A DNA stretch of 64,000 nt, from assembly GCF_900116225.1 (NCBI RefSeq), contig NZ_FOZZ01000002.1:62001-126000 (forward strand), given 5' to 3'. Origin of the DNA: Sphingobacterium wenxiniae. Its GTDB lineage: Bacteria; Bacteroidota; Bacteroidia; Sphingobacteriales; Sphingobacteriaceae. This document shows, in pieces, positions 61,333 to 64,000 of the stretch; the stretch's first letter is position 1, and every line of letters begins with the position of its first letter. A program made the translations under genes and the position numbers. The notes beneath the pieces were generated by a model. That model was not told the origin of the DNA. It ran no database searches and saw nothing but the letters and a program-made list of their open reading frames with translations.

Positions 61333-61348
61333 GTTGTTTAGTGATATT

Positions 61349-63946
61349 TTAAAAATCAAATTTTACACGGACACGAACACCATGTTTAGGGACATCCGGC
61401 TGATCGAGATAGTTTAACCGTCGGACATAATCCACGCGGATAAACTTAAATATGTTTGTCAATCCTACGCTGGCCTCCACATAAGGCTTACTGCCTAAGC
61501 CATAGGTAATAGCTTCCTGATCTTCATTTTTCTGAAACTGGAAGACATCATCTGTAAACGCCGGGTTATTGGCATCGCGCAGACCACCATAAATCGCTTT
61601 TGCGCTGAACACTTCACGCCATTTTAGCTTCTTGATCAAAGGTACTTTGTTGAGAATGAACCCATTCATGTAATATTGCACATTCGCAGATACCGAGTGG
61701 TCACTCACGAATTCCAAAAAGTTCATCAAGTTGTATGAGCGTAGCTGATAAGCATAGGTCTGGTTTGCCCGGTGTATATTCAAGAAAGGAAAAGGAATAT
61801 TGTCACCCAGGATATAATTACCTTCTACATTGACATCTGCATAGCCAAGCTGCGAGAAATAAAACCGTTTATCTACCCCTAAAGTAAAGTTGTGGTAATT
61901 ATATTCACCTTGCAACACATTTTTCAGTCCTGCCACATAGTTCAGATAGAAAATAGGGTACTTGTTGTAAATAGGCGTACGGTACAGTTTCCCCTGATAA
62001 AATTCCTCATGCGGAGCGTAACGCAAACTCAAGGATAATTCTGTCGTGTTCAGATCATCGAACAATTGACTATTGCCTTGGTTGTCAATTTTCTGATAGG
62101 TCAAAATTCCGGCTGGGCTTTGTCGCCATTTGGAGAATCCCAGTGTGTAGGAAAAGTTATTTTCAAATTCCCGCTTATATTCCAAACGGTAAATATCGTT
62201 GTAGAGGTAACGCTCGTTTTCTCCTCGTTTAAAAGAAAGTAAGAAGTTGTCTTCTTGTACGAACTCCAGGTTTTGCCCCGGAATTTTGGTGTCGCGCATA
62301 AAAGAAGCACGCAGGTAATGCTGTGGGAAAGTATATACTGATTTGTTGTTTAAAGAGTAGGTTCCACTGAGGAAATACTTCCATTTTTCATCTTTGAAAC
62401 CATAGGCCGTATAGCCCTCTGCATAGAACCTTTTGCTTAACCTATCGGTCGTACGTCCCCCTACACGTAACCGAAAACCTTCCACAGGATTGAAGCTGTA
62501 GAAAGTATTGACAGGGCCGATTTCCAAAGGACCAGCCTGCTTGTATCCTGAAAGTATCAACGCGCTGATGTCCATAAAGCGTTGGAAAGAAGGAATTAGC
62601 TGCAGGGTATCTATATTGTGGTAAATATTCTGTTCGTTTTTACGCAAAGGAATTGGGCGGTTTTGCACAAAATATTCCTCCAGATCTTGTTTTGTTTCTT
62701 CTTTTTTGACATAGACCATTGCAGGTCCGGCATAAATGCTGTCTGGTTGAACAATATCTGTTTTAAAGTCGTTAAACGTAACTGTCCGATTTCCCCGTAT
62801 CCCAGTACCTTTGTCGGTCAGGGAGAAGTCCAGTCCTAAGGAGCTGGTTTCCAGGTAATATTTTCCATTTGGATCGGTGCTGAAATCTAATTTTACATCC
62901 AAATCCCGTACAAAGTTCAGGTTAATGTCGTCCGAAACCGCCAGTTCGGCTTTTTTAACAGCGTATTTGCCATCCAAAGTGATATAAAGTTTGCCCTGGA
63001 ACAACATATCGGCTTTATTGCGTGGGAAAAAACTTAATTCCACGAGATATGGACTTTCTGTTTTTACAGTATCTGTGATATAAAAGCGATAGAAAGTCGG
63101 AGAAGAGGAAGCAATAGGGCTGAGGAACTGATTGGTCACCAATTCGATATTGCTCTCATAGATGTCGATATCTTGATATAACTTGTTAAAATAAGCCGAT
63201 AAACCGTCATTATCAACGAACTTTGGATCAAATTGCGCTTTCTGTTCAGCTAACACCAATTGTTTGGTTTTGCTCGGTTTTTTGCGGGAATAAACTTGGG
63301 ATAAGCGCTCCTCGATATAGGCGGGCAGTGTATAACTGCTACTTTGGCTACCTTCTTCTGCATCCTCTTTTTCAAATAGAAATTGATAGTTTTTGAAAAC
63401 TTTTCTATTCTTGAATTTTTCTGAAAGGTTGCTTAGTCCCAAGGAAACTTTCTCATATTGTTGATATTCTGTATAGTCGTAAGCACTGAGACGGTTTTCG
63501 TCTTTATGCGCTATAACTTTGCGTATCAATTCTACAGCTGGATTATTTTTGTTGGAATACTTTGTTCTTCTTGGTGCTTTGATAACAACAGCTTCGATCG
63601 TATTCTCCTCAGGAACTAAATAGATGTTCACCTCCTGAAAAGCTTCTTGGGTAACGGACAATTCCTGGGTTTCGTAACTTAAATAAGATATTCTGATTTT
63701 GGAGTAATTGCGTGGGATTTCCATCGCATAGTTTCCATTTTCGTCTGTGGAAGTTACCTTATTAGCACCAATAGCAGCCACAGTGGCATAGCCAATAGGT
63801 TCTTTGGTAGTGATATCCATGACCTTTCCTTTCAGATGGATGTTCTGAGCCGAGGCGATGGAGGAGATAAAGAATAATAAAATGCTTAAACTTATATAGA
63901 GTTGTTGGCCAAAATTCGTTGTAAAGGTATATCTCATATCATTCAA
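61349..63946 (-). CDS. DUF5686 outer-membrane protein with carboxypeptidase-like domain
   Basis: 865 residues: signal peptide (about 1-33), CarboxypepD_reg domain (about 37-120; LKGKVMDITTKEPIGYATVAA), then DUF5686, a long barrel-like region ending VRVRVKFDF with a terminal Phe typical of outer-membrane proteins. The family is widespread in Bacteroidota with unknown function. It is read toward the Lrp gene and its start lies 55 bases from the window end. Confidence 0.88.
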   Translation of the reverse strand: MNDMRYTFTTNFGQQLYISLSILLFFISSIASAQNIHLKGKVMDITTKEPIGYATVAAIGANKVTSTDENGNYAMEIPRNYSKIRISYLSYETQELSVTQEAFQEVNIYLVPEENTIEAVVIKAPRRTKYSNKNNPAVELIRKVIAHKDENRLSAYDYTEYQQYEKVSLGLSNLSEKFKNRKVFKNYQFLFEKEDAEEGSQSSSYTLPAYIEERLSQVYSRKKPSKTKQLVLAEQKAQFDPKFVDNDGLSAYFNKLYQDIDIYESNIELVTNQFLSPIASSSPTFYRFYITDTVKTESPYLVELSFFPRNKADMLFQGKLYITLDGKYAVKKAELAVSDDINLNFVRDLDVKLDFSTDPNGKYYLETSSLGLDFSLTDKGTGIRGNRTVTFNDFKTDIVQPDSIYAGPAMVYVKKEETKQDLEEYFVQNRPIPLRKNEQNIYHNIDTLQLIPSFQRFMDISALILSGYKQAGPLEIGPVNTFYSFNPVEGFRLRVGGRTTDRLSKRFYAEGYTAYGFKDEKWKYFLSGTYSLNNKSVYTFPQHYLRASFMRDTKIPGQNLEFVQEDNFLLSFKRGENERYLYNDIYRLEYKREFENNFSYTLGFSKWRQSPAGILTYQKIDNQGNSQLFDDLNTTELSLSLRYAPHEEFYQGKLYRTPIYNKYPIFYLNYVAGLKNVLQGEYNYHNFTLGVDKRFYFSQLGYADVNVEGNYILGDNIPFPFLNIHRANQTYAYQLRSYNLMNFLEFVSDHSVSANVQYYMNGFILNKVPLIKKLKWREVFSAKAIYGGLRDANNPAFTDDVFQFQKNEDQEAITYGLGSKPYVEASVGLTNIFKFIRVDYVRRLNYLDQPDVPKHGVRVRVKFDF

Positions 63947-64000
63947 ACTATCTTTTTGACTATTGTTCTTTTTTAGTCAATTATTTTAAAAACGAACAAA

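Overview
The window looks like chromosome of a Sphingobacterium-like member of the Bacteroidota (Sphingobacteriaceae). The evidence is a SusC/SusD pair, a type IX secretion (T9SS) type B sorting domain with a PorP/SprF partner, DUF5686 and outer-membrane carboxypeptidase-D-like proteins, and promoters that fit the Bacteroidota TTTG / TAnnTTTG consensus. I saw no rRNA, tRNA, CRISPR array or complete insertion sequence.

Layout. 1-6.6 kb: a 7TM-LuxR regulator, a PhnA-type protein, a gene-free stretch of palindromes (2.06-2.86 kb), a zinc metallopeptidase, a LuxE-type acyl-protein synthetase and a TPR-TM-LuxR regulator. 6.7-17.9 kb: a visibly more GC-rich accessory island. It holds three tandem tail-collar proteins (the first with a Tat-type signal), a signal-less periplasmic-binding-protein-like gene, a 2133-residue T9SS cargo and PorP/SprF. 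Related promoter/mini-ORF/terminator units lie at both ends. 17.9-19.1 kb: decay, with a PQQ-propeller fragment and an ECF sigma gene broken by an amber codon. 19.1-29.2 kb: mostly minus-strand housekeeping and transport genes: SulP, a NatAB-like ABC exporter, and a peptidase / permease / serine-hydrolase operon. 29.3-37 kb: plus-strand core genes (fructose-bisphosphate aldolase, XerC, HPF, ferritin), an outer-membrane barrel protein and a quinone oxidoreductase.

37-54.9 kb is a probable alpha-mannan polysaccharide utilization locus. A GH92 alpha-mannosidase is followed by a cassette of a membrane-spanning Kelch/SARP-like regulator divergent from GH76, SusC, SusD, a DUF3823 lipoprotein, an unassigned TIM-barrel-like protein and a DUF4965 protein. 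The cassette is bracketed by a 55-bp direct repeat made of the last codons of GH92 plus its terminator, which suggests insertion or reversible exchange. 54.9-64 kb: dipeptidase, a palindromic element sitting in the loop of a terminator, ureohydrolase, small DUF genes, a Crp-like regulator, an EamA/Lrp divergent pair between two 43-bp terminator repeats, and DUF5686.

The strongest candidates for something new are the collar/PBP/giant-adhesin island with its paired mini-transcription units, the mobile-looking PUL cassette with its own Kelch-TM-SARP regulator and a putative GGGTTAA operator, and the recurring pattern of accessory modules bracketed by duplicated terminators.
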